NCBI GenBank assembly: GCA_010029175.1
Contig: RGNC01000002.1
Span: forward strand, 1 to 37,275
Length of the DNA stretch: 37,275 nt
Reading direction: 5' to 3'
Origin: Synechococcaceae bacterium WB8_1B_136
Lineage (GTDB): Bacteria > Cyanobacteriota > Cyanobacteriia > PCC-6307 > Cyanobiaceae
Positions 1 to 7,024 of the stretch are shown here, one piece after another. A program made the position numbers and the translations under genes. Positions within the stretch are counted from its first letter, which is position 1; each line of letters starts with the position of its first letter. The notes under the pieces are model-generated. The model saw only the letters and a list, made by a program, of their open reading frames with translations. It was not told where the DNA came from and did not search any database.

Positions 1-2
1 TG

Positions 3-542
3 GAGCTGCGCCAGCACAACCTGCTGCGGGATCCCCTGCCCCAAGCCCAGGCTGATCTGGTGTGGTGCCGCTGGGTGGCGATGTTTCTGCCTGAGCTGGA
101 CCCCCTGCTGGATCCCCTGCCCGCGGCCCTGCGACCAGGGGGCCAGGCGCTATTCCACGAATACCTGCACTGGGACACCTTCGCGCTGCATCCCCACGGC
201 GATGCCATCGCCCGCTTCGGCCAGGCGGTGCAGCGCAGCTTCCGGCAGGCCGGCGGGGATCCGGATGTGAACCGCCGTCTGCCGTCGCTGCTGGCGGCCC
301 GGGGCCTGCGGATCGAGGAGCTGCGGCCCCTGCCGGTGCTGGGCCGGTCCGGATCCATGGCCGCCCAGTGGATGGAGGCCTTCGTGGCCGTGTACGGCCG
401 CCAGCTGCAGGCCCTGGGGCTGTGGTGCGCAGCCGATGCGCAGCAAGCGGTGGCGGAGATCGCCGCCGCCCGGCAGGATCCGGGAAGCTACTGGGTGGGG
501 CCCACGCTGCTGGAGCTGCGGGCGACACGATGGGAGAACTGA
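3..542 (+). CDS. SAM-dependent methyltransferase, C-terminal part (cut by window start)
   Basis: The reading frame is open from base 3, so the gene begins outside the window. The first visible residues read ELRQHNLL...QADLVWCRWVAMFL, followed by LRPGGQALFHEY. This is the usual order in class I Rossmann-fold methyltransferases: an acidic D-L-V strand (motif II/III region) and then the L-[KR]-P-G-G loop. The SAM-binding GxGxG loop would lie upstream and is not visible. The GTG at base 60 is internal to the fold and is unlikely to be the real start. The substrate cannot be told from this part. The next gene starts 15 bp downstream on the same strand, so the two may be co-transcribed. The family call is fairly firm; the specific function is unknown. 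Confidence 0.7.
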   Translation, partial: ELRQHNLLRDPLPQAQADLVWCRWVAMFLPELDPLLDPLPAALRPGGQALFHEYLHWDTFALHPHGDAIARFGQAVQRSFRQAGGDPDVNRRLPSLLAARGLRIEELRPLPVLGRSGSMAAQWMEAFVAVYGRQLQALGLWCAADAQQAVAEIAAARQDPGSYWVGPTLLELRATRWEN

Positions 543-557
543 GCGCTTCCTGACCCC

Positions 558-1469
558 GTGCCCTGGACCGAGGCCGACACCCCCGACCAACGCGGTCGCG
601 TGGCCCTGATCACCGGCGCCAACAGCGGCCTGGGCCTGGAGACGGCCCGGGTCCTGGCCAGCCGGGGCGCCACGGTGCTGCTGGCCTGCCGCAGCCGCCA
701 GCGGGGTGAAGCGGCCCGCCAGGCCCTGCTGCCCACCGCCGGCGCCGGCATCGATGTGCTGGAGCTCGATCTGGCCGACCTGGCCAGCGTGCGCCGCGCC
801 TCCGATCTGGTGGCGCAGCAGTACGGCCAGCTGGATCTGCTGATCAACAACGCCGGCGTGATGGCGCCGCCGCGGCTGTTGAGCAGCCAGGGGCTGGAAC
901 TGCAGTTCGCCGTGAATCACCTGGGCCACTTCGCCCTCACCCGGGCCCTGCTGCCGCTGCTGGAGCGGCGCGCCGGGGCGCGGGTGGTGCATGTGAGTTC
1001 AGGGGCCCACTACTTCGGCCGCATCGCCTTCGACGACCTGCAGGGTGAACGGCGCTACGACGCCTGGGCCGCCTACGCCCAGAGCAAACTCGCCAATGTG
1101 ATGACCGCCCTGGAGCTGCAGCAGCGGCTGGAGGCCTCCGGCAGCGGCGTGCTCTCGCTGGCGGCCCACCCGGGGCTGGCCCGCACCAACCTGCAACCCA
1201 CCTCGGTGGCTTCCCGCGGCTCGCGGCTGGAGGGCCTGGCCTACCGGCTGATGGATCCCCTGTTCCAGAGCGCGGCCATGGGAGCCCTGCCACAGCTGTA
1301 TGCCGCCGTGGCCCCGGATGTGGAGGGCGGAGCCTTCTACGGCCCGGGTGGCCTGGCCAATCTCAAGGGCCATCCGGTGCGCTGCCGCGTCGCCAAGGCC
1401 GCCCACAACACCGCCCAGCGCCAGCGGCTCTGGCAGGTGAGCGAAGAGCTGAGCCATTGGGAACGCTGA
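558..1469 (+). CDS. Short-chain dehydrogenase/reductase (SDR), retinol-dehydrogenase/protochlorophyllide-reductase-like
   Basis: A 303-residue classical SDR using NAD(P)H. The cofactor motif TGANSGLG lies at residues 19-26, with an R-S-R stretch at 45-47 that suggests NADPH preference. NNAG is at 97-100, the catalytic Ser in VSSGA at about 147-148, and the YxxxK pair is Y173 and K177 (YAQSKLAN). The C-terminal AHPGLARTNL segment is typical of the RDH/POR-like branch often called 'oxidoreductase' in cyanobacteria. The start is GTG at 558, 15 bp after the methyltransferase stop. It is not LPOR itself as far as can be judged, because the LPOR-specific Cys residues are not apparent. The physiological substrate is unknown. 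Confidence 0.85.
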   Translation: MPWTEADTPDQRGRVALITGANSGLGLETARVLASRGATVLLACRSRQRGEAARQALLPTAGAGIDVLELDLADLASVRRASDLVAQQYGQLDLLINNAGVMAPPRLLSSQGLELQFAVNHLGHFALTRALLPLLERRAGARVVHVSSGAHYFGRIAFDDLQGERRYDAWAAYAQSKLANVMTALELQQRLEASGSGVLSLAAHPGLARTNLQPTSVASRGSRLEGLAYRLMDPLFQSAAMGALPQLYAAVAPDVEGGAFYGPGGLANLKGHPVRCRVAKAAHNTAQRQRLWQVSEELSHWER

Positions 1470-1491
1470 GGTGTTCCCTGAGCTGAGCCCC

Positions 1492-1671
1492 ATGGCCCCT
1501 GCCCCGCACAATCAGCGCTCCAACCGTCTCAGCCAACCCCTGAGCAGCGGCAGTCCCGCCTGCCATAGCCTCGATCCAGACGACTGGCTGACCGACCTGC
1601 GCGACTGGGTGAACCTCTGCCACCGCGGGGTGGATCCACAGGAGGCCTGGCAGCGGCTGCAGCAGCCGTAG
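1492..1671 (+). CDS. Small hypothetical protein (59 aa)
   Basis: A short reading frame between the SDR and PepSY-type genes. The C-terminal half, SLDPDDWLTDLRDWVNLC then HRGVDPQEAWQRL, is rich in Trp, Asp and Leu and looks like a real folded helix pair, while the first 30 residues are polar and low in complexity. ATG at 1492 is taken as the start; an in-frame GTG at 1471, two bases after the SDR stop, would add seven residues. I do not recognise the family. Its position, codon use and lack of overlap with neighbours favour a real gene, but this remains moderate evidence. Confidence 0.45.
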   Translation: MAPAPHNQRSNRLSQPLSSGSPACHSLDPDDWLTDLRDWVNLCHRGVDPQEAWQRLQQP

Positions 1672-1700
1672 CGTTGTGGCCCCTCACCCAGCCCGGGTCC

Positions 1701-2252
1701 ATGGCCTCCAGGCTCATCCAGGCGCGCAAACTGCATCGCGTGGTGGCGCCCATCCTGTTGGCGCCCCTGATGCTGGCGGCCCTCACCGGCGTGGCGGCAC
1801 GGGCTGGACGGAGCTGGTTCGCCATGCCCAAGCCCCTGGCCAGCTGGCTCTATTCGCTGCACGAGGGGGGCTTCCTGGGGGAGCCCCTGGTGCCCTTCTA
1901 CGTGTTGGCCATGGGGCTGGGGCTGCTCGGCCTCTGCGCCACAGGCCTGGTGCTGCTGCGTCAGCAGCCTGCCAGGAGCGCCAATGTGGCGACCCATCGC
2001 CGCCTGCACAGCTCGGTGGCCCTGGTGGCCGTGCTGCCGCTGGTGATGTCAGCCAGCAGCGGCATCCTGTTTCGCCTGCTGGAAAGCTGGGGACATCTGC
2101 CTGAGGAGCAGATCGAGTGGCTGATGGATCTCCATCAGGGCGCATGGCTCGGCGATGCCCTCAAGCCGGTGTATGTGGTTCTGGTGGGCTTGGGTCTGGT
2201 GGTGCTGCTCGGCTCCGGGGTCACCATGCTGCGGCGAGCACGGCTTCATTGA
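1701..2252 (+). CDS. PepSY-associated transmembrane protein, internally duplicated
   Basis: About 183 residues with four hydrophobic segments. It begins MASRLIQARKLHRVVAPILL, which matches the 'R-K-x-H-R ... P ... TG' start of PepSY_TM-type proteins. The protein is an internal tandem repeat. The first half has KLHRVVAPILLAPLMLAALTG and later WLYSLHEGGFLGEPLVPFYV. The second half has RLHSSVALVAVLPLVMSASSG and WLMDLHQGAWLGDALKPVYV. Both halves end in GLGL...G...LR. The paired LH-G motifs with conserved His suggest a haem- or metal-linked membrane role, which is inference. ATG at 1701 is preferred over the TTG at 1674. The gene ends 3 bp before the tRNA-Val on the other strand. Confidence 0.7.
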   Translation: MASRLIQARKLHRVVAPILLAPLMLAALTGVAARAGRSWFAMPKPLASWLYSLHEGGFLGEPLVPFYVLAMGLGLLGLCATGLVLLRQQPARSANVATHRRLHSSVALVAVLPLVMSASSGILFRLLESWGHLPEEQIEWLMDLHQGAWLGDALKPVYVVLVGLGLVVLLGSGVTMLRRARLH

Positions 2253-2254
2253 GA

Positions 2255-2326
<72 letters not shown>

Positions 2327-2364
2327 GGTTGCGCCATTCTGCAGGGCCACCGCCCGCTCCACCC

Positions 2365-2883
2365 ATGGCCAGCGGCCAGCAGCACGACCGCGCCACCTGG
2401 CTCCTGGCGCTGCCCTTCGGGGCCCTGTGGTGGCCGTGGCTGGGGCTGACGGGGGTGGCGACCGCCGGCCTGGCGTTTCTGCTGGGCGGTCTGCTGCTCT
2501 CCCCCGATCTCGACACCCACTCCCAGCCCACCCGCCGCTGGGGACCGTTGCGGCTGCTGTGGTGGCCCTACCGGCAGCTGCTGCGCCACCGCTCGCTGCT
2601 GTCCCACAGCCCGCTGCTGGGCATGGCCGGGCGCCTGGGCTACCTGACCGCCCTGCTGCTGGCACTTTGCCTGCTGCTGCAACCCCTGGGGGGGCCGAAG
2701 CCGGAGCAGCTGCTGGCCCTGGGGCAAGGGATCTGGCAGCAGCAGCGCCCCCTGCTGCTGGCGGCCCTGGTGGGGCTGGAGGCCAGCAGCTGGCTGCACC
2801 TGATCCAGGACGGCGATCCCATGCCGCGAACGCCACGGCTCCTGCGCCGCTGGAGGCGCCGACGCAGAACGATGAGAAGGTGA
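2365..2883 (+). CDS. DUF2227 family putative metal-binding membrane protein
   Basis: About 172 residues. It shows the DUF2227 signature: an early hydrophobic pair of segments, then SPDLDTHSQPTRRWGPLR, WWPYRQLLRHRSLLSHSP, and a late HLIQDGD motif near the C-terminus. The spaced Asp and His residues (SPDLDT, RHRSLLSHS, HLIQD) are probably the metal ligands, by analogy with membrane-bound hydrolases of the YdjM/DUF457 type. ATG at 2365 is chosen because the upstream TTG at 2329 lies almost against the tRNA 5' end. The C-terminus is strongly basic (RRWRRRRRTMRR). mazG starts 29 bp downstream. The function is unknown. Confidence 0.75.
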   Translation: MASGQQHDRATWLLALPFGALWWPWLGLTGVATAGLAFLLGGLLLSPDLDTHSQPTRRWGPLRLLWWPYRQLLRHRSLLSHSPLLGMAGRLGYLTALLLALCLLLQPLGGPKPEQLLALGQGIWQQQRPLLLAALVGLEASSWLHLIQDGDPMPRTPRLLRRWRRRRRTMRR

Positions 2884-2912
2884 GAGGCAACCCGAGCGCC
2901 CGCCAGCGTCCG

Positions 2913-3758
2913 ATGCCCGCACCGACCGATCCAACCCTGGCCGCCCTGGCGGACCTGCAGGCCGTGGTGGCCCGTCTGCGGGATCCCCAGGGTGGCTGCC
3001 CCTGGGACCTGGAACAGACCCATGCCTCGCTGGTGCCCTACGTGCTCGAAGAAGCCCACGAGGTGGCCGATGCCATCCGCCACGGCGACGACGGCCACCT
3101 GGCCGAGGAACTGGGGGACCTGCTGCTGCAGGTGGTGCTGCATGCCCAGATCGCCAGCGAGGAGGGCCGCTTCGACCTGGCGCAGGTGGCCCGCGGCATC
3201 AGCGACAAGCTGGTGCGCCGCCATCCCCATGTGTTCGGCGACGCCGAAGCCGCCGATAGCGCAGCGGTGAAGCAGACCTGGGAGGCGATCAAAGCGACGG
3301 AGAAAGCCAGCCCCGCCTCCGCCAGCCCGCTGAGCGATCGCCTGGCCGGCAAGGTGCGCGGCCAGCCCGCCCTGGCCGGCGCCATGACGATTTCGCGCAA
3401 AGCCGCCGCCGCCGGCTTCGAGTGGGAGGCCATGGATGGCGTGTGGGCGAAGGTGCACGAGGAGCTGAAGGAGCTCCAGGAGGCCGTGGCCGAGGCGATG
3501 GTCAGCGGCGACCGGACCCATGCCCAGGAGGAGCTCGGCGATGTGCTGTTCACCCTGGTGAATGTGGCCCGCTGGTGCGGCATCGACCCGGAAGCCGGCC
3601 TGGCGGGCACCAACCGCCGTTTCCTGGCACGCTTCTCCCGGGTGGAGGCCGCCCTGGACGGCCAGCTCAGCGGCCGCTCGATCGGAGAACTGGAACAGCT
3701 CTGGCAGCAGGCCAAAGCCCAGATCCGGGCGGAACGCGGCCAGCAGCCAGACAGCTGA
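2913..3758 (+). CDS. mazG: Nucleoside triphosphate pyrophosphohydrolase MazG
   Basis: A 281-residue, full-length two-domain MazG that hydrolyses (d)NTPs to NMP and pyrophosphate. The N-terminal domain opens with L-R-D-P-Q-G-G-CPWDLEQTHASL, the family hallmark. It is followed by the Mg-binding helices EEAHEVADAI and EELGDLLLQVVLHA. The second domain repeats the pattern with KVHEELKELQEAVAEA and EELGDVLFTLVNVARW. The segment KRHPHVFGD (here RRHPHVFGD) is also typical. ATG at 2913 gives the standard MPAPTDPTLAALADLQAVV start; the frame is open much further upstream but that part overlaps the DUF2227 gene and is low-complexity. It ends 16 bp before the 39-bp palindrome. Confidence 0.95.
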   Translation: MPAPTDPTLAALADLQAVVARLRDPQGGCPWDLEQTHASLVPYVLEEAHEVADAIRHGDDGHLAEELGDLLLQVVLHAQIASEEGRFDLAQVARGISDKLVRRHPHVFGDAEAADSAAVKQTWEAIKATEKASPASASPLSDRLAGKVRGQPALAGAMTISRKAAAAGFEWEAMDGVWAKVHEELKELQEAVAEAMVSGDRTHAQEELGDVLFTLVNVARWCGIDPEAGLAGTNRRFLARFSRVEAALDGQLSGRSIGELEQLWQQAKAQIRAERGQQPDS

Positions 3759-3773
3759 CCCCACCACAGCCAC

Positions 3774-3812
3774 TCTCCCTAATTCTGTACAGGCTGTACA
3801 GAATTAGGGAGA
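3774..3812. repeat. Perfect 39-bp palindrome, copy 1 of a dispersed repeat
   Basis: Left arm TCTCCCTAATTCTGTACAG (3774-3792), one central G (3793), and an exact reverse-complement right arm (3794-3812). The core contains the 8-bp palindrome CTGTACAG twice, head to tail around the central G. It sits between the convergent genes mazG and arfB, where it could form a bidirectional terminator-like hairpin, though no T-run follows on either strand. A diverged second copy lies at 8256-8294. Confidence 0.85.
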
Positions 3813-3898
3813 CATTGCACGGGCCCATCCCCAAGCCTGTCCGGGTCCCGGGCCCCGACCGGCCCAGCCCAGGCGCCCCAGATGCCCCGCGCGGCAGC

Positions 3899-4345
3899 TC
3901 ATTCCTCCGGCAGGTCAACCCGGCCACGGCGCTGCCCCTTGATGGCACCGCGCTGTTTCTTGGCCGCCAGGCGTCGCTCCACCGAGCCGCGCGTGGGGCG
4001 GGTGGCCCTCCGGGGCGGCGGCGGCGGCCGCAGGGCCTGCTCCAACAGCTCCACCAGCCGGCGCTGGGCGGCAACGCGGTTCTGCCACTGGGATCGGTGT
4101 TCACTGGCGGCGATCACCACCGCCCCATCCACCAGCGTCCCCGCCAGACGCCGCAGGGCCCGGGCCTTCAACGCTGGTGGCAGCGCTTCGGTGGCAGCCA
4201 GGTCAAACAGCAGCTCCACCCGTGAATCGGTGGTGTTCACGTTCTGCCCACCGGGCCCGGACGAGCGCGAAAAGCGCCAGCGCAGCTGGGCCACCGGCAG
4301 CGCCACCGGCGCCTGCCCCGCCACAGTGAGCTGCAACACATCCAT
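3899..4345 (-). CDS. arfB: Peptidyl-tRNA hydrolase ArfB (YaeJ-type ribosome rescue factor)
   Basis: About 148 residues. It has the class I release-factor catalytic motif GGQ within RFSRSSGPGGQNVNTTDSRVEL, followed by the single-domain ArfB layout and a long basic C-terminal tail (RRLAAKKQRGAIKGQRRGR). It releases peptide from stalled ribosomes by entering an empty A site with the tail. ATG at 4345 (MDVLQLTVAG) is chosen over a longer frame from 4429, which would run into the divergent speE gene. It is transcribed away from speE, with only 52 bp between the two starts, so a divergent promoter must lie there. At the 3' end it converges with mazG across the 39-bp palindrome. Confidence 0.9.
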   Translation of the reverse strand: MDVLQLTVAGQAPVALPVAQLRWRFSRSSGPGGQNVNTTDSRVELLFDLAATEALPPALKARALRRLAGTLVDGAVVIAASEHRSQWQNRVAAQRRLVELLEQALRPPPPPRRATRPTRGSVERRLAAKKQRGAIKGQRRGRVDLPEE

Positions 4346-4397
4346 GGAGGGCCTTCGCCGGCGATGCGCAAGTCTGGAGGGAGCAACCGCCGCACCG

Positions 4398-5270
4398 ATG
4401 GCCGAGAGCAGCAGCAAGCCAGCCCCCACGCCTGGCTGGGTGGATGAAATCTTTGATGGCGTGCGCTACGGCCTGGCCGGCCGCGTGATTGCGGAACAGC
4501 AGTCGCCGTTCCAGACGGTCACGATCATCGAGAGCGAGCGCTACGGCAAGGGCCTGCTGCTGGATGGCTGCTGGATGACGGCCGAGCGCCAGGAACGGCA
4601 CTACCACGAGGCGATCGTGCACCCCGCCCTCTGCGGCGCCGAGCGGATCGAGCGGGTGCTGGTGATCGGCGGCGGCGATGGCGGCACCGCCCGCGAGTGC
4701 CTGCGCCACGCCGAGGTGCAGCACCTCGACATGGTGGAGATCGACGGCCTGGTGGTGGAGTGGAGCCAGCAATATCTGCCCAGCATCGGCGGTGGCTGCT
4801 GGAGCGATCCCCGCTTCCACCTCAGCGTGGGCGATGGCATCGCCTGGGCCGCAGGCGCCCCCGATGCCAGCTACGACGTGGTGATCGTGGACGGCTCCGA
4901 TCCGGCCGGTCCGGCCGAGGGCCTGTTCAACCGCGCCTTCTTCCAGCACTGCCGCCGCATCCTCAAACCCGGTGGCGTGTTCGCCACCCAGAGCGAATCG
5001 CCCGAGGCCTTCCGCCAGGTGCACCTCGACACCGTGCGCCTGATCCGCGAGGTGTTCGGCCACGCCGATCCGATGTACGGCTGGGTGCCCATGTATCCAA
5101 GCGGCTGGTGGAGTTGGACGTTCGCCGCCACAGACGGCCGTCGCTATCTGCAGCCGGATCCCGCCCGCGCCGCGGCCGTCGTCTGTGGCTCCGAGATCTG
5201 GAGTCCCCGCTGGCAGCGCGGCGCCTTCGACGCCATCCCCGCCGCCATCGAGCGCGCCCTCAACGCATGA
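4398..5270 (+). CDS. speE: Spermidine synthase-like aminopropyltransferase SpeE
   Basis: About 290 residues. Family features are WVDEIFDGVRYGLAGRVI at the N-terminus, LLLDGCWMTAERQERHYHEAIVHPAL, the glycine loop VIGGGDGGTARE (residues about 79-90), the acidic LDMVEIDG, and DVVIVDGSDPAGPAEGLF with the catalytic Asp region. The enzyme transfers aminopropyl from decarboxylated SAM to putrescine or a related polyamine. ATG at 4398 gives a normal-length protein; the frame is open further upstream but overlaps arfB antisense. Its stop overlaps the speB start (ATGA at 5267-5270), so the two are translationally coupled. The exact amine acceptor cannot be decided from sequence. Confidence 0.93.
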   Translation: MAESSSKPAPTPGWVDEIFDGVRYGLAGRVIAEQQSPFQTVTIIESERYGKGLLLDGCWMTAERQERHYHEAIVHPALCGAERIERVLVIGGGDGGTARECLRHAEVQHLDMVEIDGLVVEWSQQYLPSIGGGCWSDPRFHLSVGDGIAWAAGAPDASYDVVIVDGSDPAGPAEGLFNRAFFQHCRRILKPGGVFATQSESPEAFRQVHLDTVRLIREVFGHADPMYGWVPMYPSGWWSWTFAATDGRRYLQPDPARAAAVVCGSEIWSPRWQRGAFDAIPAAIERALNA

Positions 5271-6121
5271 ACAACCTCTTCGACACCGACGGCGCCATCT
5301 ACATGGGCAGCCGGCGCGACCCGGCCGGCTGCCGGGTGGGCTTGTTCGGCGTGCCCTACGACGGCACCACCTCGTTCCGGCCCGGCACCCGCTTCGGGCC
5401 CACCGCCATCCGCGAGGTGAGCCCCGGTCTGGAGAGCTACTGCCCCCAGCTCGATCGCGACCTGGAGGAGCTGGCCATCGCCGATCTGGGCGCCGTGGAC
5501 ATCCCCTTCGGCGCCCCCGAACCGGTGGTGGCGGCGGTGAAGGCGGCCACCGAGGCGGTGCTGGCGCTTGGCCTCAAGCCATTGATGCTGGGCGGCGAGC
5601 ACTCGATCAGCTCCGGTGCCGTTGCCGCCGTGGCAGCGCAGCACCCGGAGCTGGTGCTGGTGCAGCTCGATGCCCACGCCGATCTGCGCCACGAGTGGCT
5701 GGGCGCCCACCACAGCCACGCCTGCGCCATGCGCCGCTGCCTGGAGGTGCTGCCTAGCCAGCAGCTGCTGCAGATCGCCATCCGCAGCGGCACCCGCGAG
5801 GAGTTCACCGAACTCCGCCAGACGGGGCGCCTGGTGGCGATCGAGCGCATGGCCGAGGCCCTCAAGCCTCTGCGCGGCAAGCCCCTCTATCTCACTGTGG
5901 ACCTCGACTGGTTTGATCCCGCCGTGATGGCGGGCACCGGCACCCCGGAGCCCGGCGGCTTCCTCTGGAGCCATTTCGCCAGCCTGGTGGAGGAACTCCG
6001 CCACCACACTCTGGTGGCCGCCGATGTGGTGGAACTGGCACCCATGCTCGACCCCAGCGGCGTGAGCAGCGTGCTGGCGGCCAAGGTGGTGCGCAGCCTG
6101 CTGTTCCTGCTGGATCAGTAA
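5267..6121 (+). CDS. speB: Agmatinase / ureohydrolase SpeB
   Basis: A 284-residue ureohydrolase that cleaves agmatine to putrescine and urea with a binuclear Mn centre. Ligands are visible in the three classic motifs: GGEHS (H112), DAHAD (D135, H137, D139) and TVDLDWFDP (D212, D214). The N-terminal GVPYDGTTSFRPGTRFGPTAIRE is also typical. Start ATG at 5267 overlaps the speE stop. The pair turns agmatine into putrescine and then a higher polyamine, and the urea released could be used by the urease system suggested at the other end of the window. Some cyanobacterial members of this family act on guanidine or arginine-like substrates, so substrate identity is likely but not proven. Confidence 0.9.
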   Translation: MNNLFDTDGAIYMGSRRDPAGCRVGLFGVPYDGTTSFRPGTRFGPTAIREVSPGLESYCPQLDRDLEELAIADLGAVDIPFGAPEPVVAAVKAATEAVLALGLKPLMLGGEHSISSGAVAAVAAQHPELVLVQLDAHADLRHEWLGAHHSHACAMRRCLEVLPSQQLLQIAIRSGTREEFTELRQTGRLVAIERMAEALKPLRGKPLYLTVDLDWFDPAVMAGTGTPEPGGFLWSHFASLVEELRHHTLVAADVVELAPMLDPSGVSSVLAAKVVRSLLFLLDQ

Positions 6122-6139
6122 GCGCTCAGCAGGCGCGTC

Positions 6140-6499
6140 CTAATAAGCGCAAGTCCCGCTGGCCCGCTGCTCGCGCAGGCGCTCGTGCTGCTGGCCGATC
6201 AGCTGCACCGCCAGGGTGGGGTGGTTGTGCAGCAGGTTGAGAAAGCGCAGGCGATCGAGCTTCAGCAACTCCACCGGGGTGCGGGCGAAGGCGTCGTTGC
6301 GGTACACCCCGTCCTTCCAGACAATGTCCTCGTAACTGAATAGTTCGCCGGGGCGATAGCAGAGCTTGTCGCCCTTGCTATTCACCACTTCCACAATGCC
6401 GCGCCCCACGCCATAAATGGCGTCGGCCCGCTGACCACGGGTGAACACAGCGCCACCAGTGGGAAACGACAGGGTCTCACAGTCGACCTGCGTTGCCAT
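6140..6499 (-). CDS. Stand-alone cyclic nucleotide-binding (CRP/FNR-type) domain protein, no HTH
   Basis: About 119 residues forming one cNMP-binding beta-roll: FPTGGAVFTRGQRADAIYGVGRGIVEVVN, then YRPGELFSYEDIVW and a short C-terminal helix LRFLNLLHNHPTLAVQLIGQQHERLREQ. The phosphate-binding-cassette arginine of true cAMP receptors (RSA motif) is not evident. There is no DNA-binding helix-turn-helix after the roll, so it is not a complete CRP/NtcA regulator. ATG at 6499 is preferred over a TTG at 6538. It converges with speB, 18 bp between stops. It may act by binding another protein or be a remnant of a longer regulator. Confidence 0.75.
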   Translation of the reverse strand: MATQVDCETLSFPTGGAVFTRGQRADAIYGVGRGIVEVVNSKGDKLCYRPGELFSYEDIVWKDGVYRNDAFARTPVELLKLDRLRFLNLLHNHPTLAVQLIGQQHERLREQRASGTCAY

Positions 6500-6647
6500 C
6501 AGGTCAACGGGAGTGGCGACAGTCAGCGATGGAGCCAATCACCCACCTCCGGGCTTTTCGGATTTCTTCAGCTTGGCACCGAGAAGCTGTAACCCGTGCG
6601 ACGTGGAACACATTTGCACCTGCCGCAAGGCATTCTTCCGGTTCTGT

Positions 6648-6938
6648 TCAGCTTTCCAGCAGTTCGGCCAGCGCCAGCTGCTGATTGCGGGCCTGGAGCT
6701 CCAGTCCTGGTCCGGCCCCGATCACGGGCAGCCTTGGCGGCCGCGGCGTCCAGTGGTGACACCACAGCTCTGCCGCCAGTTCAGGGTGGATTCCCAGCTG
6801 TCGCAGCTGGCACCAGCCCATCGCACCACCGCTGGGCGGGGTGCAATGGCGGCAACTGCGGCAGCAGGGGCGGGTGCCCATCCACACCGGATCGGGGTGG
6901 CCCAGGCTACGCAGCCCAACCGCGACTGCCAGGGGCAC
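6648..6938 (-). CDS. Cys/Trp-rich hypothetical protein
   Basis: A minus-strand frame whose centre looks strongly protein-like: HPDPVWMGTRPCCRSCRHC, then TPPSGGAMGWCQLRQLGIHPELAAELWCHHWTPRPPRLP. Five Cys and several His suggest a small zinc or iron-sulphur site. I do not recognise a named family. The frame is open back to 7061, which would overlap the gcvT start. The GTG at 6938 gives MPLAVAVGLRSLGHPDPVW and avoids that overlap; the true start is uncertain. It lies 148 bp upstream of the cNMP-binding gene on the same strand, and diverges from gcvT. Confidence 0.6.
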   Translation of the reverse strand: MPLAVAVGLRSLGHPDPVWMGTRPCCRSCRHCTPPSGGAMGWCQLRQLGIHPELAAELWCHHWTPRPPRLPVIGAGPGLELQARNQQLALAELLES

Positions 6939-7024
6939 GCCCCAAAGATGCGGGTTGTCTACTGGATGCTGAAGGCGATCGATCAGGCTGGCTCCATAGG
7001 ATCCGGGCCATTGCCTGCCGTGCC

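Noticed and set aside
2427..2912. An extended MazG start
   Set aside because: The added part is out-of-frame reading of the DUF2227 gene and is low in complexity; ATG 2913 gives a standard MazG.
3774..3812. Cyanobacterial LexA (SOS) box in the palindrome
   Set aside because: The core is GTAC-N5-GTAC, whereas the cyanobacterial consensus has four bases between the half sites, and neither flanking gene is an SOS gene.
6596..7024. A long N-terminal extension of GcvT
   Set aside because: The upstream codons give Pro/Arg/Ala-rich sequence without homology and lie opposite the Cys-rich minus-strand gene; ATG 7025 gives the normal T-protein start.
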